This document shows, piece after piece, positions 40,467-49,177 of a stretch of 64,000 nt of DNA. Where the stretch lies: positions 806,001 through 870,000 of the forward strand of contig CAVTRI010000002.1 of NCBI GenBank assembly GCA_963737075.1. Reading direction: 5' to 3'. Both the position numbers and the translations under genes were made by a program. Source of the stretch: CAVTRI01 sp963737075. Its GTDB lineage: Bacteria > Actinomycetota > Acidimicrobiia > Acidimicrobiales > Palsa-688. The notes beneath the pieces are model-generated. The model was not told where the DNA came from, searched no databases, and saw only the letters and a program-made list of their open reading frames with translations. How positions within the stretch are numbered: position 1 is the stretch's first letter; each line of letters starts with the position of its first letter.

Positions 40467-42629
40467 CTACATCCCTGATTCGTTGGGTGTCTCGACAAGG
40501 CGGGGCGGCACGACCGGCAGGCGGATGACGCTCTGGCGCTCACCTCCCGTGTGGACGGTGTTCGTCGCTCCGTCGTGGTAGCTGCGGTCGTAAGCCCGAC
40601 CTACCTGTATGCCATCGGCATCCCGGTAGCCGCCCGGTCCTTCCACGGGCTGTACGTGCACCCTCAGACGGCACCCGGCCGGGATGATCGCGGTTGCTGG
40701 CATCAACTCGACATCCACCTCGACGACGTCGGTGGGAGAAGTCAGCAAACCAACATCCGACGGACGGTGCGTGTGCCAGGGCCGGACGTCACTCCGGGCC
40801 TGATCCAGAGCACGATGCGACACTTTCAGGCACCCCCACGTCACCGGCTCTTGGGAGGTCCGATCCCTGACTGCGTAGCGAATCTCTGCGCCCTCTGGGT
40901 CGATGACCCGCAGCGAGACATAGATGTCCATGTCCGCTGTGGTCGCGGAGACCCACAGTCGTGCGCGGAAGTGCCCGGCCAGGGCCAGGTCGTCTTCGAG
41001 CGGCTGGCTGATAAACGCTACGCCGGTAGCGGCACGAGAGTCGCCAGGGGCCCACTCGGCCGAATAGGAGATCGCTGCCGGCGGGCCAGGGATTTCGTGC
41101 GTCAGGCGGCAGGTTGATTGCGAGGCGTCCAAATACCAGTCCTGGTAGACGGTCCCTGGCACGGGCCAGTCGGGTTCGTCCCTCCAGATGTAGTCGCCGC
41201 GGCCGGTGCGCATCATCAGACGTACCGGGGGAAGCTCCGTCGTCGGCAAAGGCTCCCCCTTAAGGAAGCGGTCGAAGAACGCGAACTGGAGATCCAGGCA
41301 CTCTCGGTAGAGGAAGGAGAAGTAGTTGGCGGCGACGACCGCCAGGTGCCGGTGCTGGGAGCGGGCGGAGACGAACGCTTCGAATCCTGCGCGGGAATGC
41401 AACGTGGCGGTCTGGCTCACCGCAGCCAAGAACGGGACCTCTACCCGCTCGAGGTCGGCGGTTTGAGGACCTGCCGTGCCCGCAGCGTAAAAGTCGTCGT
41501 CGAACGGATGAGCTTGCAGATCGGCGACGAAGTCGGACTGCGGCCTTCGGCACTGGAGGCCGGTCACGAAAGTCCACCAGTGGCGTCGGTAGCCTTCCTG
41601 CAAGATCCCGCCCGGATATGCCAAGTCCCGGTACGCGTCCGCGTCGCTTGCCCAGGGGATGATGGCCCGAAGCGAAGGCGGGCGGAGCGCGGCCACGGTC
41701 CACTGGTTGGTGGCCGCGTACGAGGCCCCGAGCAGCCCGACCGACCCATTGCACCAAGTCTGCTTCGCGACCCACTCGATGGTGTCGTAGTAGTCCTCGG
41801 CCTCTTGTCGCGAAAACGGGACGAGCTCGCCCGGAGTTTGGCCAACTCCCCTGCAGTCCACGCGCACCACGACATAGCCGCGCGGCACCCAATCAAACGC
41901 GTTCGCACTGACGCCGTTCTCGGCGTAACGCACCATGGTACTGAGGCCAGACCGATGACCTTCGAACCAGTCCTCCTCCCGCTGCTCAGCAGCGAGCAAG
42001 TCGTCTGGACAGCACACCGAGCCGGTGCCGAACGCCCGGCCGTAGACGCTCATCCGCAAGATGGCTGGATAACAGCGCTGCGCCAAGGGGCGGTAGATGT
42101 CAGCGAGGAGGTACGAGCCCTCTCGCACTGGCACGTGCACATCGCTCAACTTCTTCATCCCGGCGATGCTGCGGCGCAGGTGGTTGCGGGCGACGACCGG
42201 CGGTCGCAACACGAGACTCAGCTTGTCGACCACACTGGCAACCGACAATTGGTTCCCGAAACTCTCTTCGGGAACGTCGAAGTCGATGTGACCGGCGCCA
42301 GACACGAGTGTTCGCGCCGTGTCATCGAGATAGATCCCTCCGGCCAGGTCTGAACTACTACTAAAGCTCTGCAGGAATCGGGCGCAGTTGATGGCCCGCC
42401 GGTCGTGAAGTGCCGAAGCAGCTTCCTGCACAGGAAAAAGGTCCGCCGGGGTCATGCTTTCCTTTGCGGGTCCTATGCCAAGCAGCGTGTCGCCAATCGA
42501 GAAGAGGATTGTCTCGCCGGATCGGTATGTAAACGTCCCGTCCCGATCCGTGAGCCCGGCCCCGGACTCGGTGCGGAAGTCGACGCCGCCGACGGGGCCA
42601 TCTACGAGTGCCCCGGACAGCATGCTCAC
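40467..42629 (-). CDS. CocE/NonD-family hydrolase with extra N-terminal domain
   Basis: A 720-residue serine hydrolase. From about residue 160 it is a classic S15/CocE protein: MKKLSDVHVPVREGSYLLAD, RGYVVVRVDCRGVGQTPGEL and the nucleophile loop GLLGASYAATNQW with Ser303, then a C-terminal jelly-roll domain (from about residue 470) with DLALAGHFRARLWVSATTAD and GCRLRVHVQPVEGP. Residues 1-150 form a separate module, GALVDGPVGGVDFRTESGAG then DRDGTFTYRSGETILFSIGD, a beta-sandwich-like domain seen on secreted proteins and unusual on a CocE hydrolase. No signal peptide is visible. Ester or amide hydrolysis of a pathway intermediate is plausible. Confidence 0.85.
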   Translation of the reverse strand: MSMLSGALVDGPVGGVDFRTESGAGLTDRDGTFTYRSGETILFSIGDTLLGIGPAKESMTPADLFPVQEAASALHDRRAINCARFLQSFSSSSDLAGGIYLDDTARTLVSGAGHIDFDVPEESFGNQLSVASVVDKLSLVLRPPVVARNHLRRSIAGMKKLSDVHVPVREGSYLLADIYRPLAQRCYPAILRMSVYGRAFGTGSVCCPDDLLAAEQREEDWFEGHRSGLSTMVRYAENGVSANAFDWVPRGYVVVRVDCRGVGQTPGELVPFSRQEAEDYYDTIEWVAKQTWCNGSVGLLGASYAATNQWTVAALRPPSLRAIIPWASDADAYRDLAYPGGILQEGYRRHWWTFVTGLQCRRPQSDFVADLQAHPFDDDFYAAGTAGPQTADLERVEVPFLAAVSQTATLHSRAGFEAFVSARSQHRHLAVVAANYFSFLYRECLDLQFAFFDRFLKGEPLPTTELPPVRLMMRTGRGDYIWRDEPDWPVPGTVYQDWYLDASQSTCRLTHEIPGPPAAISYSAEWAPGDSRAATGVAFISQPLEDDLALAGHFRARLWVSATTADMDIYVSLRVIDPEGAEIRYAVRDRTSQEPVTWGCLKVSHRALDQARSDVRPWHTHRPSDVGLLTSPTDVVEVDVELMPATAIIPAGCRLRVHVQPVEGPGGYRDADGIQVGRAYDRSYHDGATNTVHTGGERQSVIRLPVVPPRLVETPNESGM

Positions 42630-43837
42630 AGGATGGCCCCTGCCTCTTTGGCCCGGATGATGTCGTCCCAGGAGAAACCCAGTTCGAGCAGTACTTCCTC
42701 GGTGTTCTCGCCGTGCACGGGTGCTGGTTGGAATTCGGCCGGCGGGTGCTCGTCGAACTGAACCGGCGCTCCGACCAGGGCGTAAGGCTCCTCACCGTCG
42801 GGCTTGACCGGCACCAGATAGCCGTTGGCGATTGCCTGCCGGTCATGATGCAGTTCGCTTGCGCGCTGAACCACTCCCCACGCCCCCTTGGCCCTGTCCA
42901 GCCGCTCTGCCAGCTCCGCCAACGTGTACCGGCCGAAGACCTCGTCCAAAGCGGCAATGCAGGCAGTATTGTTTTTGGCCCGGGCCTCCGCATTCACAAA
43001 TCGCGGATCGCTGGCCAGCTCCGGACATGAGAGCTGCTCACACAGATCCGCGAAGTGGCGGTCCGACTCGAACATCGACAGTTTGATGATCCGCCCGTCC
43101 CTTGAGCGGTAGTAAATCGTGACCGGGTTGGCTACCTGCTCCCGGGGCGGCCTGGGGATCCTCTCCAAGTGGTGCATGCCGGTAGCGACGATGTCGGGCG
43201 CCATCGTCCACATGGCCACGCCCAGGAGAGACACGTCCACGACCGGCGCCTCACCGGTGCGCTCCCGGTGGAACAGTCCCGCGGCTACGCCCCCGGCCAA
43301 CGTCATCGCTCCTGGCAAGTCCCCCACCGCCGCTGTACCTCTGACCGGCCACTCCAATCCCTCCGGAGTGAGCCCGTCGGCGAACGAGCCCCGCGCGACG
43401 AACGACGTGCCGTCATATCCGGCCCGGTCCCTCTCCGGACCCCGCACACCCTGCCCGCTTCCGCGCACATACACAATGCGAGGATTCTGCGCTCGAATGT
43501 CCTTGACGTCGACACCAAGCTTGCGCCGGGCCGACGGCAACCAGTTGGTCAAGAACACATCCGAGTCGGCTGCAAGCCGATACAGCGTCTCCAAACCCCC
43601 CGGGGCGCGAATGTCAAGGGCAACGCTGCGCTTGCCCCGGTTGCCCTGCTCGACCAGGAAGCCACGCCGGGCAGGAGACAGGTTTGAATGGACGAGGCCA
43701 CGTTGGGGATCTGGACGGGACGGGTGTTCGATCTTGATGACGTCCGCCCCCCAGTCGGCCAACACCGCGCCCGCGGCGGGGACGAACATCCACGACGCCA
43801 ACTCGAGCACCCGCACCCCTGCCATGACCCGAGTCAC
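42626..43837 (-). CDS. Family III CoA transferase-like protein without the canonical Asp
   Basis: A 403-residue CaiB/BaiF-type protein. AGVRVLELASWMFVPAAGAV, GADVIKIEHPSRPDPQRGLV, SVALDIRAPGGLETLYRLA and RIVYVRGSGQGVRGPERDRA are conserved. The nucleophile loop reads VVDVSLLGVAMWTMAPDI, with Gly where Asp is expected, so it may work by another mechanism or as a racemase-like or binding subunit. GTG 43837 is chosen with GGGGGGAAAGG before it; ATG 43825 is the alternative. It is the first gene of the long minus-strand array and overlaps the CocE start by 4 nt. A probable promoter lies at 43943-43971. Confidence 0.85.
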   Translation of the reverse strand: MTRVMAGVRVLELASWMFVPAAGAVLADWGADVIKIEHPSRPDPQRGLVHSNLSPARRGFLVEQGNRGKRSVALDIRAPGGLETLYRLAADSDVFLTNWLPSARRKLGVDVKDIRAQNPRIVYVRGSGQGVRGPERDRAGYDGTSFVARGSFADGLTPEGLEWPVRGTAAVGDLPGAMTLAGGVAAGLFHRERTGEAPVVDVSLLGVAMWTMAPDIVATGMHHLERIPRPPREQVANPVTIYYRSRDGRIIKLSMFESDRHFADLCEQLSCPELASDPRFVNAEARAKNNTACIAALDEVFGRYTLAELAERLDRAKGAWGVVQRASELHHDRQAIANGYLVPVKPDGEEPYALVGAPVQFDEHPPAEFQPAPVHGENTEEVLLELGFSWDDIIRAKEAGAIL

Positions 43838-43942
43838 GCCTTTCCCCCCGTCTCCCTCGTCCTCGGCCTTGTTTACTCCTTGGTGTCCCGGCATCCATTG
43901 AGGTTGAGAACCCGCGATGCTGGATGCAGGATACACTCCGGG

Positions 43943-43971
43943 ATGCTAATTTGACATAGCCAAAGGGTCAA
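43943..43971 (-). promoter_or_regulatory. Probable promoter and operator of the minus-strand catabolic array
   Basis: On the minus strand -35 TTGACC (43971-43966) and -10 TAGCAT (43948-43943) are 17 bp apart, about 100 nt before the first start codon (43837). TTGAC (43951-43955) and GTCAA (43967-43971) form an inverted pair overlapping the same DNA, which could be an operator. The plus strand carries the amidohydrolase gene from 44012, so the region serves two divergent units. Confidence 0.45.
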
Positions 43972-44011
43972 GCCTCGGCCGTCCCGGCTGGATCTGAGAG
44001 GAGAAGCGCCA

Positions 44012-45142
44012 GTGCTTCCTGCAGATACCCAGATGATCTCCGTCGATGATCACGTGGTCGAACCGCCCAACGTGTGGGTCGACCGCCTGCCGGCCCGCTA
44101 CCGAGACGCAGGCCCCCATGTCGTCGACATCGGCGATGACCAGGCGTGGATCTGGGAGGGCCGCCGCTATGCCTTCAGCCTCATGGGCAGCCCCAAGACC
44201 AGAGTCTTCCGCGGTGATGGTTCAGGCAAAGACATTAAGGCCCGCCGTTACGCGGACATGGTGTCTGCCTGCTACGACGTGAAGGACCGGGTGGCGGCAA
44301 TGGATGTCGACGGGGTCCACGCCGCGCTGCTATTCCCTACCTGGCCCCGGTTCGCGGGAACTCTCTTTCTCGAAGCCAAAGATAAAGCGCTGGCGCTGCT
44401 CTGCGTCGAGGCCTGGAACGACTGGCTGCTCGACGAATGGTGCGCGGCCGAGCCGACCCGGTTCATCCCGATGACGATGATCCCTCTGTGGGACCCCGAT
44501 GCGGCCGCGGACGAAATGCGTCGTTGTGCGGGCAAAGGGTCGAGATCGATCACCATCTGCGAAAATCCAGCGCCGCTTGGCCTGCCCTCGTTCTGGACCG
44601 AAGCGTGGGATCCCGTGTTCGCGGCCGCCGAGGAGACCGGCCTGGTGTTGTCAATGCACATCGGCACGTCCGGAAGCTTGGTTTCACCGTCACCCGAGTC
44701 CACCGAACCCGTTTCCATCTCGCTGTGCGGCGTGAATTCCATGATGGCGTGCGCCGACCTCATCTACAGCGGCGTACTCCACCGCTTCCCCGGTCTGCGG
44801 ATCGCTCTCTCCGAGGGAGGCGCCGGCTGGGTGCCTTATCTGCTCGAGCGCATGGATTACACCTGGGAGCGGACACGCTACGACACGCTGCGGTCCCGAC
44901 GTCCCTCGGAGCTCTTCCACGAGCATTTCTGGGCGTGCTTCATCGCCGATGAGACCGCCTTGGCGATGAGGGACCGGATCGGTGTTGACCGCCTCATGTG
45001 GGAGTGCGACTATCCACACAACGATTGCAACTGGCCAGATAGCCGCCGCATCTTCGAGCGCGTCACCACCGACGTCCCAGACGACGACGCTCGCCGTATT
45101 GCAGAGACGAACGCGAGGCAGCTCTACAACTTCAAGGATTAA
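44012..45142 (+). CDS. Amidohydrolase-family (Amidohydro_2) metalloenzyme
   Basis: A 376-residue amidohydrolase-2 protein. MISVDDHVVEPPNVWVDRLP gives the metal motif (DDHxxEPP), the central histidine is in GLVLSMHIGTSG, the helix VNSMMACADLIYSGVLHRFP is conserved, and the C-terminal ECDYPHNDCNWPDS has the catalytic Asp and His. It is most similar in layout to the protein at 18550-19671. The GTG at 44012 is preceded by GAGAGGAGAAG. It diverges from the minus-strand array head and may belong to the same pathway. The reaction is probably hydrolytic or decarboxylating. Confidence 0.87.
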   Translation: MLPADTQMISVDDHVVEPPNVWVDRLPARYRDAGPHVVDIGDDQAWIWEGRRYAFSLMGSPKTRVFRGDGSGKDIKARRYADMVSACYDVKDRVAAMDVDGVHAALLFPTWPRFAGTLFLEAKDKALALLCVEAWNDWLLDEWCAAEPTRFIPMTMIPLWDPDAAADEMRRCAGKGSRSITICENPAPLGLPSFWTEAWDPVFAAAEETGLVLSMHIGTSGSLVSPSPESTEPVSISLCGVNSMMACADLIYSGVLHRFPGLRIALSEGGAGWVPYLLERMDYTWERTRYDTLRSRRPSELFHEHFWACFIADETALAMRDRIGVDRLMWECDYPHNDCNWPDSRRIFERVTTDVPDDDARRIAETNARQLYNFKD

Positions 45143-45191
45143 TCTCGGCAACGACGTCGGCCTGCCGGTTTGGTGCCAAATGGGCACCGTG

Positions 45192-46784
45192 CTACCAGCC
45201 GGCGGCGGCGCCGACTCGGGGTCGGGGGTCGCTCGCCCCTTTCAGGTGGTCGCCAGCCACGGCGATGTACTGCGCCTGACCGAACGATGCATCGAAGGGC
45301 TCGACGCGCTCGACGTCGTGGCCGCGGGCCGCCAATCCTCCGTCCCAGCCTGCCGGCGCCTGGCCCTCCAGGCGCACCCTCACCTGGCCCCGGTCCTGCC
45401 ATGTGTTGAAGCCGGACATCCGCCCCCGTGTGGCCAAGGCCCAGCGCCCAGCGGCCATCGCCGCGGCTGGATCCTCGACGGCGCGGATGGTTCGCGCCAA
45501 CAACTGGAGCAAGACCTGCGGTTGGCTGTCCCCGCCGCTCGTCGCCACGACCGCCTCCAGCTCGCCCCCCGCGGCGGTGACCGCCAGCGGAGACAGGGTA
45601 TGCGGCGGGCGCCGTCTCGGCCCGTACTCGGCTGGATGGCCTGGGTGGAGAGAAAACCCGATCCCGCGGTTGTGCAAGAACACCCCGACTTCCGGTACCA
45701 CGAGGTGCGCTCCGAAGCCGGCTGCATTGGACTGCAGCAGCGACACGCCGAGCCGGTCGCCATCGACGGCGCAGACGGCGGTCGTTCCCCCGGCTCGGTA
45801 CACGTCAGTGAGAGCAGCCGCGCGATCTGCGTCGATTTTCGCTCGCCGATCGGAAAGCAGCGTCGTTTCCAGGAGCATGGCGGGGTCGGCCCCCTCGTGG
45901 AGGACGTCCACCCGGTCCCACGCGGCCTGGCGAGCGGCTTCGATGAGCAAGTGGGCCCAAGCCGCATCTTGCGGCCGCTCCGGAAGCGGCAGCTCGGAAG
46001 CGACACGCGCCGACGCGAGAGTCAGGTATCCCTGCGACGGTGGCGGTGCAGTCCACAAGGTGCGTTCCCACATCTCAAGCGACACAGCGGGACGCCACCT
46101 GGCGATGGGTGTCGCCATGTCGCTATCGACAAACAGCCCACCTCCCATGCGCATGAGACCGACCCCGAACTCGCCGCCATAAAAGCCCACTCGTCCCGAA
46201 CGCCCGATGGCGCGCAGGGCACGAGCAACGCCAGGAAGGCGAATGCGGGTGCCCGCAAGCACGACGCCATTTCGGCGGAAGTCGTCCGCGCCCTCGAGGC
46301 CGTCGACGGCTGGGACCGCGGCAGCCAGCGTCGGCGTCGCCGGGAACCCGTCTAACGCGTAGCAGCGGGCGCTCTCGAGCACCATTTGTAGAGAAAGCCG
46401 GCCGAAGCGATCGTGCAGGGAGAGCCAACCGTCTACGCATCCCGGGACCGTTACTGCCCGGAGGTCCCCACGAAACGGCATCTCAATGTGCCCCTCGGCT
46501 CGCAGCCGACCAGGGTCTGCGCCTGATCCCGCGAGGCCGGCGCTTTCCAGAGCTACGGGATCGGCGCCGGGCGCCGCCACGACGGCCAGGAGGTCGCCGC
46601 CCATCCCGCACCGGTGCGGGCAGGTCACGGCGAGGACCGCGCTTGCAGCCACCGCTGCATCGGCGGCGGTCCCGCCCCGTTGCAACATCGCGAGTCCCGC
46701 GTGTGCGGCGAGCTGGTCCTCGGCGCACACCATGCCGTTCGGTGCACGCGCCGTCGCCACCGGTTGCCGGACTTCGTCAGCCAT
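45192..46784 (-). CDS. Gamma-glutamyltransferase-family protein
   Basis: A 530-residue Ntn-hydrolase of the GGT family. The N-terminal MLQRGGTAADAAVAASAVLA and CGMGGDLLAVVA correspond to the large subunit, and the autoprocessing threonine sits in AGGTTAVCAVDGDRLGVSLL at about residue 334, which would be the new N-terminus of the small subunit. LQSNAAGFGAHLVVPEVGVF and FLHNRGIGFSL match the small-subunit core. No signal peptide is visible, whereas classical GGTs are exported. Such proteins cleave gamma-glutamyl or other acyl-amide bonds in catabolism. It follows the amidohydrolase convergently. Confidence 0.87.
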   Translation of the reverse strand: MADEVRQPVATARAPNGMVCAEDQLAAHAGLAMLQRGGTAADAAVAASAVLAVTCPHRCGMGGDLLAVVAAPGADPVALESAGLAGSGADPGRLRAEGHIEMPFRGDLRAVTVPGCVDGWLSLHDRFGRLSLQMVLESARCYALDGFPATPTLAAAVPAVDGLEGADDFRRNGVVLAGTRIRLPGVARALRAIGRSGRVGFYGGEFGVGLMRMGGGLFVDSDMATPIARWRPAVSLEMWERTLWTAPPPSQGYLTLASARVASELPLPERPQDAAWAHLLIEAARQAAWDRVDVLHEGADPAMLLETTLLSDRRAKIDADRAAALTDVYRAGGTTAVCAVDGDRLGVSLLQSNAAGFGAHLVVPEVGVFLHNRGIGFSLHPGHPAEYGPRRRPPHTLSPLAVTAAGGELEAVVATSGGDSQPQVLLQLLARTIRAVEDPAAAMAAGRWALATRGRMSGFNTWQDRGQVRVRLEGQAPAGWDGGLAARGHDVERVEPFDASFGQAQYIAVAGDHLKGASDPRPRVGAAAGW

Positions 46785-46859
46785 GCCCGGTCGACGCTAG
46801 CTCCAATGCCGTTTGCGTTGAGTTGATTGTGGGTGCAGGAGTCTCTTGCGAGTGAACGC

Positions 46860-47681
46860 TCAGGGTCGTTCGGGTCGGTTGGTCCAGCCCTTGCCCTCTG
46901 CCCGCCGATACCAGCCGCTGGCCGCGAGGGTGCCGCCGTCGACGGCCACCGTCTGGCCGGTCACGAATCGGGCCCGGTCCCCGGCCAGAAAGAGGACGAC
47001 CTGGGCTGAATCGTCGGGCTGACCGAAGCGACCGAGCGGCACCCAGCACGCAATGAGGTGCGGGTCTCGACCCTCGAGCATGGCCGCCGCAGGGGTCTGG
47101 AGCGTGTCGGTCAGGTCGGGCGCGATGGCGTTGACCCTGACACCCGACCCACCAACCTCCACCGCCAGGCTCCGGGTGAAGGCAACGATGGCGGCCTTGA
47201 ACGCGCTGTATACGGCGTTGCTCGGAATACCCCGGAACGCCTCCACCGTGGCCACGTTGACGATCGACCCCTCGCGGTGGGCGAGCATGCTCGGGAGAAC
47301 GGCGTGGGTCATGCGAAAGACGTGCTTGAGGTTGCGTTCGTAGTGGGTGTCCCAGGCGTGCTCGTCGGAGTTGATGAACCGGCCCGGTGGGCGGAAATCT
47401 CCGACATTGTTCACCAAGACGTCAATTCGTCCGTCGCCGACATCGAACGCCACGTCACGTGCTTGGGCCACGACAGCGGCGTTCCGTATGTCGCCCACCA
47501 CGACCACCACGCGTCCGGAGAGCCCGGACAATTCCTTGCCGAGCGCCTGAGCTTTGACTTCATCGACGTCGACGCAGACCACGGTCGCCGCTTCCCGCAC
47601 GAACGCCCGGGTGACGCCACCGCCGATGCCGGCTGCCCCGCCGGTAACGATCACCGTTCGGCCGGTGAAGGAGTCACCCAC
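46860..47681 (-). CDS. Short-chain dehydrogenase/reductase
   Basis: A 273-residue classical SDR. VIVTGGAAGIGGGVTRAFVR is the nucleotide loop, DVLVNNVGDFRPPGRF the NNAG-type site, IVNVATVEAFRGIP carries the usual catalytic Ser position as Ala/Thr, and YSAFKAAIVAFTRSLAVE is the YxxxK helix. The C-terminus VTGQTVAVDGGTLAASGW is standard. The catalytic Ser region is altered (NVATVEA in place of NISS), so activity should be tested rather than assumed. The substrate is unknown. No operon partner is apparent; it lies downstream of nothing on its strand within 230 bp. Confidence 0.85.
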   Translation of the reverse strand: MGDSFTGRTVIVTGGAAGIGGGVTRAFVREAATVVCVDVDEVKAQALGKELSGLSGRVVVVVGDIRNAAVVAQARDVAFDVGDGRIDVLVNNVGDFRPPGRFINSDEHAWDTHYERNLKHVFRMTHAVLPSMLAHREGSIVNVATVEAFRGIPSNAVYSAFKAAIVAFTRSLAVEVGGSGVRVNAIAPDLTDTLQTPAAAMLEGRDPHLIACWVPLGRFGQPDDSAQVVLFLAGDRARFVTGQTVAVDGGTLAASGWYRRAEGKGWTNRPERP

Positions 47682-47915
47682 CGCTGAATGCTACCGACCT
47701 GCTGGCCGACGTCATCGACCTGCAGGCCAAGGACGCCGTCACCTCACCAGAGAAATCGCGGTTGGGCTGGCCTCGATGCCGCCCTCCCGACCCTCGGTCC
47801 GCACAGGAACGCGGCCCGCAGCCGCGGCCCATGGGTGGTCGTCGGTCGTTTGTAAGTCCTTCCGGCGCGGCGCGGGGGATGAGAGAATCGGCCCTCACCA
47901 ATTGCGGGGGGTTAG

Positions 47916-48296
47916 ATGGTCGACCTGGTCATAGACATCGAGAACACGCCCGGCTCCCTGGCCAAGGTGGCGGCCGCCATAAGCGACGCCGGCGTCAACA
48001 TCGCCTCGGCCACCTGTCTCGGATCGGGTGGGCGGGCCGAGCTCCATATCCTCGTGCCCCACCCAGAGGCCGCCAAGCATGCGCTGGCGATCTCCTCCCT
48101 GGCGGTCACGAGGGAGCGCGAGGTCGTCGTGGTCGACGTCCAGGACCGCCCGGGTGTGCTCGCCGACCTGACCCGCCGGATCGCCAAGGCCGACGTAGAC
48201 CTCGACCTTGTCTACGTTGCCACCCAGAACCGTGTGGTCTTCGGGGCCGCCGACCTCTCCGCGTTACGGGCCGCGTTGGGACCCGACGCCGGCTGA
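47916..48296 (+). CDS. Protein with two ACT domains
   Basis: A 126-residue protein with two tandem ACT-like small-molecule-binding domains. The first begins MVDLVIDIENTPGSLAKVAA with AISDAGVNIASATCL, and the second EREVVVVDVQDRPGVLADLT with RRIAKADVDLDLVYV. The glycine-leucine turn of each ACT domain (PGSLA, PGVLA) is clear. Stand-alone double-ACT proteins usually sense amino acids and regulate partner enzymes. No catalytic domain is attached. It stands alone between the SDR (divergent) and the minus-strand NAD(P)-binding gene. Confidence 0.8.
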   Translation: MVDLVIDIENTPGSLAKVAAAISDAGVNIASATCLGSGGRAELHILVPHPEAAKHALAISSLAVTREREVVVVDVQDRPGVLADLTRRIAKADVDLDLVYVATQNRVVFGAADLSALRAALGPDAG

Positions 48297-48340
48297 GCTG
48301 TGGACGAGGAGGAGATCGGGGGATCTTCAGCACCTTCGGG

Positions 48341-49177
48341 TCAATGGGACGCGTCCATGACTGGCCGCCCAAGGGCCTCTCGGAGGCTCGTCGGTCCATA
48401 GTTTCTCGCGCCGGCACCTGGATGGAACGTCATGTCGGCGGTGTCCATGGTCAGGGCGGCGCGAGGTTGACGGTGCAGGGGAGCCAGGGTCCGCAGCAGC
48501 GGTCGTGGTAGATGACGGACCCGGGCCGGTGTGCCCCGCAATTGCTTGAGAAGGGCTGCGAACTGATTGAAGGTCATGTTGTCAGGTCCGCCGATCTCCA
48601 GGATCTGGCCGCGTAGGGCCGTGTCGAGGGCAGCGTCGGTCACCGCGGCGGCGACGTCTCGGACCGAGACGAAGTTGATCGGGTTATCACCTTGCCCCAA
48701 CACGATCCCCTTGCGGAGGATGTCGGCCCACATCTCGGCGAAGGCGGTGGCCCGCACGATGGTCCATGGCAGCCCGCTCGCTTTGAGCTTTTGTTCGGCC
48801 ACGTACTTGCACCGGAACAACTCCATCGGGCTATCAGCCGAGGCGCCAACCACGGACACCAACACGACATCGGCGTTCGCATCGACGGCGGCGCTAATGA
48901 GGTGGCTATTGCCGTCGCTGTCCACCGCCCTGGGCGACACCCGTCCGAGACCGGCGAAACCCTGGATAGCCGAGACCACGGTGTCCACACCAGCGAAAGC
49001 GTCGGTCAGTGTGTTCGGGTTGCGGACGTCTCCTTCGACGACCTCCGCCCCGCTACCAATGAGTTGCTCAGCTCGGCGTGGGTTGCGGGTCAGTACTCTT
49101 ACCTGGTCACCACGCTCGGTGAGAGCAGCTGTGACGAGTGTTCCCAGGCGGCCGGTGCCGCCGGCGACCAGGATCAT
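48341..49177 (-). CDS. NmrA-like NAD(P)H-binding protein (atypical SDR)
   Basis: A 278-residue atypical SDR. MILVAGGTGRLGTLVTAALT holds the GxxGxxG loop, VEGDVRNPNTLTDAFAGVDT, VLVSVVGASADSPMELFRCK and SGLPWTIVRATAFAEMWADI follow the NmrA/complex-I-like pattern, and VSVRDVAAAVTDAAL is the late block. There is no YxxxK, as in its group. ATG 49177 overlaps the NTF2-like stop in ATGA, so it is coupled to that protein. The leader in the longer frame is arginine-rich and rejected. It may act as a redox sensor or as a reductase. Confidence 0.83.
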   Translation of the reverse strand: MILVAGGTGRLGTLVTAALTERGDQVRVLTRNPRRAEQLIGSGAEVVEGDVRNPNTLTDAFAGVDTVVSAIQGFAGLGRVSPRAVDSDGNSHLISAAVDANADVVLVSVVGASADSPMELFRCKYVAEQKLKASGLPWTIVRATAFAEMWADILRKGIVLGQGDNPINFVSVRDVAAAVTDAALDTALRGQILEIGGPDNMTFNQFAALLKQLRGTPARVRHLPRPLLRTLAPLHRQPRAALTMDTADMTFHPGAGARNYGPTSLREALGRPVMDASH

